From: a virus
Reading direction: 5' to 3' (one strand)
IMG/VR virus record: IMGVR_UViG_3300025655_000022
Location: 23,178 to 87,177 of that record
DNA: 64,000 bases
How positions within the stretch are numbered: the first letter of the stretch is position 1; every line of letters starts with the position of its first letter. Of this stretch, positions 18,401 through 28,738 are shown in pieces. Made by a program: the position numbers and the translations under genes. Under the pieces are notes generated by a model, which was not told the origin of the DNA, ran no database searches, and worked only from the letters and a program-made list of their open reading frames with translations.

Positions 18401-21400
18401 ACTAGTCTTAAACAACCAATCAATAGATCCTTGTTCAGATAAGATATAATTAAACATCATGACCAAAAGTTGATTTCTTTGCGCAATGGAATTCCCAACA
18501 AATAGCTCTTCATTAATTGCTTTGATTATTTGTCGAGTTTCTATAACTGGTTCTTGATCAAAATATTGTGCATCAAAGATCTCAACATCAAACCCATAAA
18601 ATCCTGTGTTTGCATAATCCCACAGTGCGTCACTTAACCGGATTGTGCCTCGTTGAGTGCCCACTCTGGTCCAACCACTTGTGCTATTATAATTGTAGAG
18701 TTCCCAATTGCCGGTACTGTTAACATTAACTTTTACTAGCGTGTCATCAGGCACTGTTAACGCAAGAAGCTCACTATATGTGCTGACAATTCTTGATGGT
18801 TTGGATAAGCTATTGTATCCATCTGCATACCAATCAGTATAATCCCAGTACTTGGTTGTGTTATAATTTTGCACTCTGATTAACATCAAAGACAGATCAG
18901 CTTGCACCTGATATATGGTCCATAATCCATTGTTGCTACTGTCAGATTCAACCAATATCCTGTACCCAGAGCCAACCAATTGTAAATTTTGATAGCTTAA
19001 TTCTGAAAGATCAGCAACACGGTCGTCATATGCTCCGGAAGAACTGGACGGAATAGGATCTTTGCTACTTAAAATATTAAACGCAGTTAACTCAGCATAT
19101 GGTTGTTGCGCGAGCAACAGATTTGCATTCGTGATGTAAATTTTTAATGCTGCTAACCGATCAACAAACAGACTTCTTCTGGGTCTGAATTCAACACCAT
19201 ATCTATCGTCAGGTGATAATCCAATGTCCGGCACTTTGTTACCAAGTGTGTCTGTGCCACAAAAACTGTCTTGAAGTTTTCGATATATGCTATCAGACAA
19301 GAAATCTTTTGGTCTCTGTTCTCTGATTAAATCATACTCAACAAATACTTTGTTTTCATTAAAATTTTGATTGTACTCAATATGCAAAATACTATTGGAC
19401 TCATCCACATATTCATTAACATTATACAGAGCAACAACATTTTTTCTCATCATTGCTGCATATGGGATTCCTGAACTTTGTGGATTTTGGATATAAGATG
19501 CAATTGCAGTAGCACTCAGTGTTTTTCCTAGCTTTCTGTTAACTGTGGTGTAATCTTTGACCCAGAAATAATATCGTGTGGTGATTGTTCTGGTCTGATC
19601 CAGTCCACTGATAACTGTGTATTGATTGATGTCTTTAACTGTTCCTGTACCGGTGTATTGTGCCGGCGGTACTGAGCTTTCAATCCATTCATAAACATCA
19701 ACACTACTACCATCTGCTAGTGTACCCCAGTTTTTAGAACTATAAACTAAATCTTGTTGATTGTAATTCACAAACCTTGCATTAGTGGTATCCCACCAGA
19801 TTGTTCCAGTTTGACTGGCTGCCCAATATGTTCCATTGTTATTAACACTATATGATGCTGGGTCCACTGCACCAATAATATCAATATTTTGTTGTGCAGC
19901 ACCCAGAATTTTTCCATTTACTGGGTCAATAAAGTCCAGATATGCTTTGACTGCTTGTGTGTTTGCATCATAAATGTAAACAGCATCAATTAAACGATGA
20001 TCAACTTTTGTTGGCTGTTCCTGAATTGGTTGCCATGCAGCAGATCCGGTTGAACTTGCAAAAATTGTTAGTCTGCCAATGTTAGTCAGTGCGGTATCGT
20101 AACCTGGGCTGGTAACCAAAAGAAGATTATCAGTAAAATCAACAGCCGTTCCAAATCCATCCAATTCTTTGACATCTGGGCTGAAGATCTGTTGGCCAAA
20201 CACAAATTTTCCAGGTACATTATAATTTGAGCTAGGTAGCAGATCGAACGTAAACACCGCACCACTGTCAGGCACAACATCTGATAAGTTAGTGGTGTTG
20301 CTATCAAACGTTGTATTGGATGAATCAAACACAATTGGAATAAACGCACTGGATTTTTTAGCACCAACAACTAGATTGGTTGCACTATAATCAACATGAA
20401 TACTTGAGCCGAACTCACTGTATTCTTCTGGTCTTGGACTCACAATTGTTTGTGTTAATTCATATGGTTGTAACCCCAGTGTTTCAAATGCAGTGCCCTG
20501 ACCTGGCATCACTGTCATTTTAGAAAGCAGCGGTGATTCATTGATATTAATGTTACTAATTCTGAGCTTATTATCGACAATAGATGCCTGAACATTTGGA
20601 ATAACTGCTGAATTGATATCAGATACTATTTGATTTAATGATGTTCCAGTAAATTGTACATCAATATTGTCAATTCTAATAGTTTCACCAACAGTCACTG
20701 ATGGATTGACAACGGTACTATCAATATATCCAAACACTCTGGTTCTGCTAACAAATCTGGCAACACTGCCTGCTTCAGGAAGCAAGGTATTATCTTTTGG
20801 TGAGCTCACATACACAGAACAATCAGTTCTGCAAACACCAAGTGCTGAGCCGAAATAAGCACTCTGGTTGGATTTTTCTGCCGTTAGCGTCTGTACTAAC
20901 TGAAATTGATTAACATCAATATCAATCAAATCGCCTGTATTTAATACTGTGCTTGCATCAACGGTAATACTGTTTGAACCAATATCAATACTATAATTTG
21001 AATCAACATTGTTGATCGAATTAATTTGTTTTACTCTGTTGATTCTAACTGCGTTAACTGCATCGATTGATCTTCTGGTTGGATATCTCAATGTATTTTT
21101 GTTAGTTACAACAAATCGTTCCACTATGCGTTCGTATACATAGGTTTTTCCTGCGAAACTTTGTATTTCGCCATCAACAATGTTTGTTGCATCAGGTGCA
21201 CCAATTATTACTTGCTGTCCATCACTAGTAGTCTTGACTGATCTACCAAAATCTTCGTTGGACGATCTAGAAATTTTACCAACATATCTGAAATAATCCT
21301 GTGCTCTGATTGATATTATTGTACCAGAAGATGGGGCAACTGTAAACGTTATTTCTTTTGTGGAATCGTTAAATGTATAATCGTAATATGGACGTAAAAG

Positions 21401-24400
21401 AACACCATTAATATCTACACTAAATGAATCAATGGTTGTGGCTGTATATAGTTCAGTTATATCAAATGTAAGTGTTGATCCATCACCAGACGGTGTTGTT
21501 GTGTTTTTTCTGGTTACGCTAATTTGTGTTCCTGATGCTGGTGCACCATAAAAAATTAACGTTGTGCCAGACAAATAATAACCGGTACTGCTCTGAACAA
21601 CGTCGTTGAACGAAACTGTTAATTGTTCTGCAGCATTGATTTTTAGATCAGTTGACAGATCGTATTGTGTGGTCTGACCGTCTGCTATAAATGTGGCTGT
21701 TTGATTTTGATATACAATCTTTTCATATGCATACACACTTTCGATGCCAGTAGCACTTACATATATCCAGTTTTCATCCTCGCTGATTGCCACAGCCGCA
21801 CCAAACTCTTGAGATTGGTCGCCTTGATCTGATACCGGAAGTGTCAAGTACTGCCAATTTTGGAAAATGTCCTGGCTTGGATTTCTATAAATTACAGTAG
21901 CCAAACCTTGGCCACTGATACTCAAGCTGGCGCCAGCTACACCCCAGTTTTTAGAAATTGCCACAGCGTTTCCATAACCCTGTGCTTTGTTCGAATCCAG
22001 GGTCAACACACTATCAAATACATATGTGTTGGCGTCTTTGTTGTAACAATAGACACCGCCGCTGGCATTCTGTCTGTCGGTATAATTAGTAGCACCAATT
22101 ATAGCACCATAACCATCAAGTGCTTGCGCTAGACTTATTCCAAAATTGTAACTATCAGTAGCACCAGGCGCAGTAGTATTTTGTTCTAAACTAAACGGTA
22201 CCTTTTTCTCATACACTTTCCATTTGCCGTTTATGTCAGCATCAACCCAAACTTTATCGCCCTGGATTAAATTACTATTATATTCTGTGTTTGCAATATC
22301 ACTTGCTTGATCGACTCTGGCTGTAGTAAGTTTGAATACAATCCCATTTCCTGTTGCAACTGATGTGCTTCCTGCAAGTGACCCAGCCACAGTAACCGAT
22401 TTTGTGTCTTCGATTGTTAGAATTTGATGGGCGCCATTGACCGTATCGTCAAAATATTTGATAATTATTAGTTCATCTCTATGTAAATCAACAGTCAAAT
22501 CAAATTCCAGTGTCAGTGTTCCATTAAGGTTATCGATCACTGACACAAGTTTTGGATTGTCTTCACGAACTCGATAGTCAATTGTTGTTGGCTCATCGGG
22601 ATACACAAACATTGATTGTGATCTTAATAAGCTACAACGATAAACATCCCAATTATATTTGTTAGATTTAACAACCCACACATATGCGCCATCGCGAACT
22701 TTGTCTAATTGTTCTGTTAAGGATGTTAAATCATCAAGATTAAAAATTGAAACATCTATATCATCACTGTTGACATATCCTGCACTAGGAAATGAAACGT
22801 CGGTTATAACTTCTGTTAATTCTGGAAAAATGTTTGTGGTTGTATTTTTGTTGCTTTGTTTATAGATATTATCGATCTGAACCAATTGATCTGCAACAGT
22901 ATCTACACCTAATGTATTGACTTCAATAATACTAGGATTGGTTTTAATTAGTTGCTCATCTAATGAAAATTCCACAAATCGCTTGTTATCATTTGCACCA
23001 TAAGTTGCACGCTTGATAGCCCAGTTTTCATAAATGTTATATTCGGCCAGATCTTTATCAAAAGTTACACCTTGAAATAATTTAACGCTCGATGGTGTTC
23101 CTTTATGATTGACAAGATCGCCATATATGTTGATTTGACTTAAATCACTAATGTTAAGACTTTCCAAATAATCTCGGGGGCGGAATCCGGTAATTCCAAA
23201 TGCAAGCAAATCAACATCGCTTTCCAGGTTAGCAGTTGTGTTATTATAGTATTTTGTCATTTGATCAGCTTTATTGCTGATATTAGGGAGCATTCCTTTG
23301 TTGATTAAATCATAATCAACTTTAATCCAGTCGTCGTATTCAAATGTTTCTGTTGGTTGTAATTTTTCAAATGCCGACCAATATGAATTTTTATATTTGA
23401 CAATGTCGCCTTTGTTGTAATTTACATTAGCGTTCCAATCAGATACATTATCCTGATTGATAATAAATCCTTGAGCATCTAGTTGCCCGTTCCATTCAAA
23501 TGTGGTAAATCCATCAATTTTGATTCGTTGTTGTCTGAGACCAGTTACTGGCTGATATATCAGATCATTAAAGATGCTAACATTGTCCATGATCAACAGA
23601 TGTTCGTAGCTGGTGCTTCTCAATCTCAAGTAACTTAATGATTTGTCAGCCAACATGACCAGTTTGAATTGATTATCCAACCGAACAACTGAGAAATCAT
23701 CTGATTTTAATGGCTGTCTGTTCTGATCAAGCGGACGTTCATTAATTGCCAGATTATTTAAATTATCGACTACTGATAATGGACGCTGGTGTTTTAATAC
23801 ACTTGCTGAAGGGTTGATGTTGATTAAACTTCCGGCAACCCAGTTCTGGTCAGCCCAGTAAACAAACTCTTGTGCCATTTGCGTCCAGGTTAGGATAATA
23901 TTGTTTTCAACATCATCAAATGTCATGCCAGCTGCTTCTAGAAAAGCACCATAACTCACTAAGAAATCAACAACACTGTTAATACTTGCAAATGTATATC
24001 CATAAGGAACACGAACTACTCTGGAAGTAAACTTAGTTGGGATCCTTATTCTGGTTGTCCCTACTGTGATTGTTTCAAAGTCTCCGCTGGTGGAACTTTC
24101 TAGAATACGGAAATATGCTTCTGTCTGACTATTACCATACACTGCATATCCATTTTCTGTGCGTTGAATCATTACACTGGAAAACTGAATATCAGCAAAC
24201 GACTGATTTTTGTAAAGCAACAGATCATAACTTTCATCAGGTATTAGCAGACTTGTGTTAGAACTATCTGGGCTGCTCTTGTCTGTGAAGATTTTAAGAT
24301 ATTTTTTATCTGTGAATGCCCCCATGCGATATGCAAGTCTGACATCTAGCTCAGATATTTCAGTTTTTAAACCATCGGTATCAGGTATTCCAGTACTACG

Positions 24401-27400
24401 GTTATATTCAGCAATCCAGTCGATATAACTGTGCTTTGGCGTTGTATTATTGTAAACATCAATGGTTCTGACATCCAATCGGTATCGTCCAGCGTAAGCA
24501 TATTGACCTAATGTGGTGCCATATGTGTATGAATCTCTGTCTATGCCCAGTGCAAAATATTCAGCTGGTTTTGTTAGAGCAAACAATTTTTGCACAGCAA
24601 ACGGCCAAGAGCTTGAACGTCTCCATGCATTTTCTGCCGGACCAACGTCTCCGGCAATCCAGCTTTTCTTAAAATCACTCTGGTTATAACTTGCAACTAT
24701 AAATTCAAATGGATTTTTTAGTTGGCCTTCGCTATCTACAGGAATGATAGATGATAAACCAGTACGAGCATATCTGCTATCATATGTATCAGTACCTCTG
24801 ATATATCCGGCTTCTAGATCATCCCATAAAATTTGGTTTCCTGAAGTATATGGTGCTGGACCATATTCTGTTTCCCACCATGATGGTTGTTCACTAAATC
24901 CAAGCATTTCCCAGGGATTGGTGTGTGGGCGATCAGTGTCATAATAATTTTTATATATTCCTCTCCAGTTTCCTTTGAGCGGAGTATTGTCCAGTGCAGA
25001 TCCGGCCCGGCCATAATTCCAGGTCCATTCATTAGCAGAAGAATAATTCTGAGTCTTGTAATCAATTTTATGCCAACCTACCCAGTTCAATAACTCTGCG
25101 GAAAGAATTTCAGTAATTTCTGCATCAGTATAGTCTGTGTTTCTGAACTTTCCAGGCAATACATCACTTAGTACGATTGGAATATCTGGATTGACTTTTA
25201 TGTTATTGTATATTCTTTTTTCAAATTCTAAAAGTACATAATCTCGTACGTCATTAAACCCGATGTATATACTACCATCGTGTCCCTGGATTACAGTCTG
25301 ATCCTCGACATAGGTGTTATCAACATATATCTTAGGTTCATATTTTGGATATAAGCCCATTTTGGTTGGAGTTTCAGGAATAAAATTACCCAATGTAGAC
25401 GAATATTCTCTGACTTTTAAAAGATCTCCAGTTTGTGTTTGTGTTAAAATAGTAATTCTGGGACCATCAGTCTCCACAGAATAATCATAATCTTTGAGTA
25501 ATAATGTGTCGTTCAGATAAACCAGTAGTCCCTGCTGGTTGGCTGATGTAAAATCATATACATTGTTTGTATTAAACGTTCCGGTCGTTATCGGTGTAAT
25601 CTGATGAATGGTCTCAACATAGTTACTACCTGTAGGAATCATGTCGCTCCAGAAGAATGTGGAATCATTGGATTTACCAGAATTAATTTCAGTCAGTGCG
25701 GCATCGAGAATTTCACCATGAGTCATACCATAGGTGTCATTGTTATTAACCCAATCCAGTATCAAGTATTTGATTTTTTCGTATTGTGTGCCAACGTACT
25801 GTAATGCACCAAAGAGATCGTACTTTTCTTTGCGCAGGAAAAATGCCGCGGGCGTTACTGGGGCCGAGTGTTGGACAATGATATCTCCATAATGACTAAT
25901 GTCTCCCAGATCACGCAAGTTATTGGCACCATTAATAATACCATCAAATGCAATAATATTTTCGGCCAAACGATTGAAATGGTTTCTGACTGTTCCCAGA
26001 GTTATTGTGTTAGCATTTTCATTGAACGGATTGCTTTCCAGGCTATTGGGAATTTCGTAATATCCAATACCACTGGCCTCGTCGCTAATAATTTTAACCT
26101 GCACCATTGTGCCTGCAGATACTGTATTTGGTTTAAATGTAACTGTGGCTGGTGAATTAACTGTGACTATGTAATTGTCTGGGTCAATGAACTGGTTGTT
26201 TGCATATACTTTTATTCCAGGCACTGTGATATCAGTTCTGGGTGCAATATCCAGCAACAATGGTTTACCCTGATACTCGAATGTGAATACCTGGCGTTGC
26301 CAGTTACGGTCAACACTAGTTGTCCAACCAATTTTGTTTTCGTATTCTGTTCTGGATGAATATTTTCTTACAAATCCATCACTGACTTGTTTTTGAGTTC
26401 GTGTACTATTATTTGCATACACGAACGTGTCCGAATATTGATTGTTTTCAAATACAATATCACCCAGATTGTCGATGTTTAGATATGTTAGAGGAAAACC
26501 TAATACAGGATCATTTCTGCCTGATCCTTGCTTATAAGAAAATAATTTACTTCCGGTGAATGTGTTACTTGGGTAGGCTGCCATATCTCCAAAACTATAC
26601 CCATTGCTATCAAAAACATCAAACAATGGAGCCTGGTTGGTCTGTGTCTTTTGTTGTGCTTCAATCCACGCAGTCCCGGTATACCTGAACATCTTCCCTT
26701 GTAAAGTATTACCGCTCAGACATAGCACAGTGTCGTCTGTAACAACTTGTGTATCGTCGGCCGGAACCAGGTTTATGATATTCCCATATTCTGTACTGAG
26801 ATCATCAGGATCAACAATTTGTACAGTGTAGATTCGATTGCGCACAGATGCATTACTGTCGGCGGCAAAAATTATTCTGGTACCATTGATTAATTGATAT
26901 CCATCAACAAAATATCCAGTACTTCCGTTAACGTTTGATAATGCATCTACCTGTGTTAAATCAATTATGTCCACAGGTTGTTTTGCTTGTGTGCCATGAT
27001 TAAACAATCTTAATCCAGCATTAAATTCAATAATGGGGCGTTTGGCTTGCAGATCGCTATCAAAATTTGCGACACTGTTGTTGTATTCTGCGGTGGCTAG
27101 AATTACATCTCGATGGAACCAACGATTGTAGCGACTCCAGGCATTTGAGTCTGCTGAGTTTCTTTTGATTGTCAGATAATCAGGATCTAAAGGAGAATTA
27201 AAACTGCCATCAAATCCCAGCGTATCGAATGGTGATAAATCAAACAACTCTGAATCTGTGTTAACAAATGTTTCCGGGGTAACCAACTCTGAAACTGGAA
27301 TCAATTCAATGCTGTGACCTACACCTTCTACAATGTATTCATTGTTTTGATAAAAACTGGGCTCAGTTACACTTGCAAATCTTATTTTTAATCCGTTGGT

Positions 27401-28735
27401 AAACACTACTCCATTTGGACTGGTATAGGTTTGTTTTCCAAGAATATCATCGACATTGATGACTGCATCAGATTCTGGATCTACCAGTTGAATAACACCG
27501 AAACGCAGAGGATTCACACCATCCTGATAGTATAAAATGTTATCAAGGGCAGTTAGTTGAGGAATTTTTTCAAAGAATCCAGATGCGTTTTTATAATACT
27601 GAACGTTGCTGTATTCTGCACCACTGCCAATCTTAAACTTATCATTAATATTAATATCACTAATTTTGACCAGTTTTATAAATGTACTGCCGTTTAGTTC
27701 TACATAAGTGATTCTGTATAATCCATACCTCTCATCTTGATCGGTAATGTATCTGGTGGGTTCAAATACAATTTCAGGATATGGAGCACCCTGATCAAAT
27801 CTGGACGAATCATATGGAGTATAATCAACCCAACCCAGATCTTCGGGATCACCTGCCTGCGTATTCAAAAATACCAGCGTCTTGCCTTCAAGATCAGTAA
27901 TACCATCAATGTTATCTACCAAAGAAACCAATCTGTTGTGAATGCTATCAAATCTGTCCATGGTAGCCAGATCTATTGTGCCAATATTATTAAGACCATA
28001 ATAAAAATTTTGATCGGTTGATTTTGGAACATTAAACGTAACTGTGCCTACATCATCACCGTTATTGACTACGCCTAGTACATCACGGCTACTTAAATTA
28101 GGCGAAAAGTTAAGTGTGCCATCTGTGCCTGATTCTGATTGAATCCAGAATGGATTTCCTGGTTGATTAACATTAAATGTGTATGACCCACCTCTGACCA
28201 ATGTAATAGTTGGGTTATCACCAACCAATCCACTTATACCATAATAACTTTCCTCAGTAGCAGATACATCAAAATCATCAATCAATGCAGCACTTCCAAC
28301 ATTCACATCAACTGCATCTGGGCCGGTAGGAATCCAATAATACTGGCTGTAATTGATGAATTTATCAAAATCAATATTTGGATCCCAGCTATACGTCTGA
28401 CTGGCAAACAATCTGTCTGCACGAGATGTGTTTGCTCCTTTAACATCAAGAGCATCTAGCATGCCAACATATGTCATTGCATCTGTGACATTTCCATCAT
28501 TGTCTTTGAATGCGACAGCTGGTTCAAATTGATAATTTGCACGCTGTAATGATGGTTCTAGAACATAACCATCGTTAAAGTTAGTACCAGGCCCGAATCT
28601 ACGGCCAACGTAACCTTGTGTACGTTTTAGCTTTGGTTGTTGAATTAGCTGATCAAGGGTAGCACCAAGAAATTCCCGATTTGCATCGGTTTTGAAAATT
28701 TCAGGCAAAAAGTCAACTGATCTGATGCGTGCCAT
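15494..28735 (-). CDS. Giant virion structural protein, 4413 aa, with seven-bladed propeller-like region
   Basis: One uninterrupted 13.2 kb frame, 3 bases after gp6, where T4 has gp7. The N-terminus (SVDFLPEIFKTDANREFLG) and extreme length match giant virion proteins of aquatic T4-like phages. Visible modules are: a WNANVNYNKGDIVKYKNSYW segment near residues 1765-1790, like CBM5/12 aromatic carbohydrate-binding modules; seven FG-GAP-like repeats at about 2190-2895; a second W...Y..D.LVRYND.VYRV module near 3655-3680; and many C-terminal repeats of a beta module (NGRRLRPSEG, LNGRRLTAGED). The end has a RI.YRTRD...I.GLRRGT.GT segment common in fibres. It is probably a baseplate-periphery or host-adhesion protein; orthology to gp7 is not shown. 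Confidence 0.75.
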   Translation of the reverse strand: MARIRSVDFLPEIFKTDANREFLGATLDQLIQQPKLKRTQGYVGRRFGPGTNFNDGYVLEPSLQRANYQFEPAVAFKDNDGNVTDAMTYVGMLDALDVKGANTSRADRLFASQTYSWDPNIDFDKFINYSQYYWIPTGPDAVDVNVGSAALIDDFDVSATEESYYGISGLVGDNPTITLVRGGSYTFNVNQPGNPFWIQSESGTDGTLNFSPNLSSRDVLGVVNNGDDVGTVTFNVPKSTDQNFYYGLNNIGTIDLATMDRFDSIHNRLVSLVDNIDGITDLEGKTLVFLNTQAGDPEDLGWVDYTPYDSSRFDQGAPYPEIVFEPTRYITDQDERYGLYRITYVELNGSTFIKLVKISDININDKFKIGSGAEYSNVQYYKNASGFFEKIPQLTALDNILYYQDGVNPLRFGVIQLVDPESDAVINVDDILGKQTYTSPNGVVFTNGLKIRFASVTEPSFYQNNEYIVEGVGHSIELIPVSELVTPETFVNTDSELFDLSPFDTLGFDGSFNSPLDPDYLTIKRNSADSNAWSRYNRWFHRDVILATAEYNNSVANFDSDLQAKRPIIEFNAGLRLFNHGTQAKQPVDIIDLTQVDALSNVNGSTGYFVDGYQLINGTRIIFAADSNASVRNRIYTVQIVDPDDLSTEYGNIINLVPADDTQVVTDDTVLCLSGNTLQGKMFRYTGTAWIEAQQKTQTNQAPLFDVFDSNGYSFGDMAAYPSNTFTGSKLFSYKQGSGRNDPVLGFPLTYLNIDNLGDIVFENNQYSDTFVYANNSTRTQKQVSDGFVRKYSSRTEYENKIGWTTSVDRNWQRQVFTFEYQGKPLLLDIAPRTDITVPGIKVYANNQFIDPDNYIVTVNSPATVTFKPNTVSAGTMVQVKIISDEASGIGYYEIPNSLESNPFNENANTITLGTVRNHFNRLAENIIAFDGIINGANNLRDLGDISHYGDIIVQHSAPVTPAAFFLRKEKYDLFGALQYVGTQYEKIKYLILDWVNNNDTYGMTHGEILDAALTEINSGKSNDSTFFWSDMIPTGSNYVETIHQITPITTGTFNTNNVYDFTSANQQGLLVYLNDTLLLKDYDYSVETDGPRITILTQTQTGDLLKVREYSSTLGNFIPETPTKMGLYPKYEPKIYVDNTYVEDQTVIQGHDGSIYIGFNDVRDYVLLEFEKRIYNNIKVNPDIPIVLSDVLPGKFRNTDYTDAEITEILSAELLNWVGWHKIDYKTQNYSSANEWTWNYGRAGSALDNTPLKGNWRGIYKNYYDTDRPHTNPWEMLGFSEQPSWWETEYGPAPYTSGNQILWDDLEAGYIRGTDTYDSRYARTGLSSIIPVDSEGQLKNPFEFIVASYNQSDFKKSWIAGDVGPAENAWRRSSSWPFAVQKLFALTKPAEYFALGIDRDSYTYGTTLGQYAYAGRYRLDVRTIDVYNNTTPKHSYIDWIAEYNRSTGIPDTDGLKTEISELDVRLAYRMGAFTDKKYLKIFTDKSSPDSSNTSLLIPDESYDLLLYKNQSFADIQFSSVMIQRTENGYAVYGNSQTEAYFRILESSTSGDFETITVGTTRIRIPTKFTSRVVRVPYGYTFASINSVVDFLVSYGAFLEAAGMTFDDVENNIILTWTQMAQEFVYWADQNWVAGSLININPSASVLKHQRPLSVVDNLNNLAINERPLDQNRQPLKSDDFSVVRLDNQFKLVMLADKSLSYLRLRSTSYEHLLIMDNVSIFNDLIYQPVTGLRQQRIKIDGFTTFEWNGQLDAQGFIINQDNVSDWNANVNYNKGDIVKYKNSYWSAFEKLQPTETFEYDDWIKVDYDLINKGMLPNISNKADQMTKYYNNTTANLESDVDLLAFGITGFRPRDYLESLNISDLSQINIYGDLVNHKGTPSSVKLFQGVTFDKDLAEYNIYENWAIKRATYGANDNKRFVEFSLDEQLIKTNPSIIEVNTLGVDTVADQLVQIDNIYKQSNKNTTTNIFPELTEVITDVSFPSAGYVNSDDIDVSIFNLDDLTSLTEQLDKVRDGAYVWVVKSNKYNWDVYRCSLLRSQSMFVYPDEPTTIDYRVREDNPKLVSVIDNLNGTLTLEFDLTVDLHRDELIIIKYFDDTVNGAHQILTIEDTKSVTVAGSLAGSTSVATGNGIVFKLTTARVDQASDIANTEYNSNLIQGDKVWVDADINGKWKVYEKKVPFSLEQNTTAPGATDSYNFGISLAQALDGYGAIIGATNYTDRQNASGGVYCYNKDANTYVFDSVLTLDSNKAQGYGNAVAISKNWGVAGASLSISGQGLATVIYRNPSQDIFQNWQYLTLPVSDQGDQSQEFGAAVAISEDENWIYVSATGIESVYAYEKIVYQNQTATFIADGQTTQYDLSTDLKINAAEQLTVSFNDVVQSSTGYYLSGTTLIFYGAPASGTQISVTRKNTTTPSGDGSTLTFDITELYTATTIDSFSVDINGVLLRPYYDYTFNDSTKEITFTVAPSSGTIISIRAQDYFRYVGKISRSSNEDFGRSVKTTSDGQQVIIGAPDATNIVDGEIQSFAGKTYVYERIVERFVVTNKNTLRYPTRRSIDAVNAVRINRVKQINSINNVDSNYSIDIGSNSITVDASTVLNTGDLIDIDVNQFQLVQTLTAEKSNQSAYFGSALGVCRTDCSVYVSSPKDNTLLPEAGSVARFVSRTRVFGYIDSTVVNPSVTVGETIRIDNIDVQFTGTSLNQIVSDINSAVIPNVQASIVDNKLRISNININESPLLSKMTVMPGQGTAFETLGLQPYELTQTIVSPRPEEYSEFGSSIHVDYSATNLVVGAKKSSAFIPIVFDSSNTTFDSNTTNLSDVVPDSGAVFTFDLLPSSNYNVPGKFVFGQQIFSPDVKELDGFGTAVDFTDNLLLVTSPGYDTALTNIGRLTIFASSTGSAAWQPIQEQPTKVDHRLIDAVYIYDANTQAVKAYLDFIDPVNGKILGAAQQNIDIIGAVDPASYSVNNNGTYWAASQTGTIWWDTTNARFVNYNQQDLVYSSKNWGTLADGSSVDVYEWIESSVPPAQYTGTGTVKDINQYTVISGLDQTRTITTRYYFWVKDYTTVNRKLGKTLSATAIASYIQNPQSSGIPYAAMMRKNVVALYNVNEYVDESNSILHIEYNQNFNENKVFVEYDLIREQRPKDFLSDSIYRKLQDSFCGTDTLGNKVPDIGLSPDDRYGVEFRPRRSLFVDRLAALKIYITNANLLLAQQPYAELTAFNILSSKDPIPSSSSGAYDDRVADLSELSYQNLQLVGSGYRILVESDSSNNGLWTIYQVQADLSLMLIRVQNYNTTKYWDYTDWYADGYNSLSKPSRIVSTYSELLALTVPDDTLVKVNVNSTGNWELYNYNSTSGWTRVGTQRGTIRLSDALWDYANTGFYGFDVEIFDAQYFDQEPVIETRQIIKAINEELFVGNSIAQRNQLLVMMFNYILSEQGSIDWLFKTSLIDVEHKVRNLEKYNVYRKDNQTFVQNYIEEAKPYHVKIKDFLLKYEGIDLYDGSATDFDNPAAYDSVYEKYVSPILDDGFAALETDPSNRLSTDSVWDTIPWSDWYDNHLLAVDEIVITNAGSGYTVPPTVNIIGDATQPAQAVALINSVGQVTEIQISTAGYGYRTTPIIEITGGNGTGARTTVYMKNDLVRNIKTTIKYDRYEYQSQIVDWTPDTVYNEDQLVRYNDRVYRVSLADGSSIQESTFDPENYELVNASTLSGVDRTTGFYVADVNNPGLDLALLIDGIDYPGVQVQSTNFSDNTGYDIGNFDITPFDNIDYGPEGLPTYSDAILDTEYSSLFTDIYIGTRAEDINVDGGAFIDEYSSHAPEELVPGAIFDTLDMTVRTRPGHDYTGNGHASQIKGISYVYDGGDTFSFAGIVEHPVELVVFNGTTGDRLYNNRNYTINWVNRTITVTSGVSSGQVVKIYVYEIGGGHQIFRKNYIGDKIGNRITVPVDVNDIDQALILINGIETTAYSYSETVVGETEFIFSTTYTGNDFIVVTLFGEQILESDSSLIDYGYSYPETEIFVSDGTTSSFIISGNIESSARDNIIVELNGRRLRPSEGIRHIGDGTTVEFYFPDGIRTGTDQTLIADSEVVVYINNQKKTLGSDYAVSLNDESSERYVIMSVTPDAGDTVDVYVTGSADYTVNNINNELKIVSSGIVLSAGDVIAVTTFRDIRQQDALTVVYQGPKVIELPVSEGMDVFGFDSVPFDYTIGVDSTVNIFELYRTIENADRIWVTLNGRRLTAGEDFVLSNDGTAILLSGGAISSIDVVAITTFTNSVVPDELSFRIFNDMRGNAAVYRIIRDNTTELVQDLEPWHDTVYVDDASKLGEPNLPAGIFGVVNINGERITYRTRDTINNTISGLRRGTAGTATQRHAASSSVQDQSRGSVLRHPYNLIWYITNGIALQKQQTTPARFFRGE
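20060..22152 (-). repeat. Seven FG-GAP-like repeats (beta-propeller) within the giant virion protein
   Basis: Seven segments with the pattern F/YG.(S/A)(V/L/I)...., a hydrophobic strand, then GA/SP occur at residues about 2196, 2250, 2307, 2492, 2624, 2773 and 2858. Examples are YNFGISLAQ, EFGAAVAISED, DFGRSVKTTSDG, YFGSALGV, EFGSSIHV and GFGTAVDF. Seven such blades would close one integrin-like propeller. Small beta modules are inserted between blades 3 and 4 and between 4 and 5. Confidence 0.6.
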
Positions 28736-28738
28736 TTA

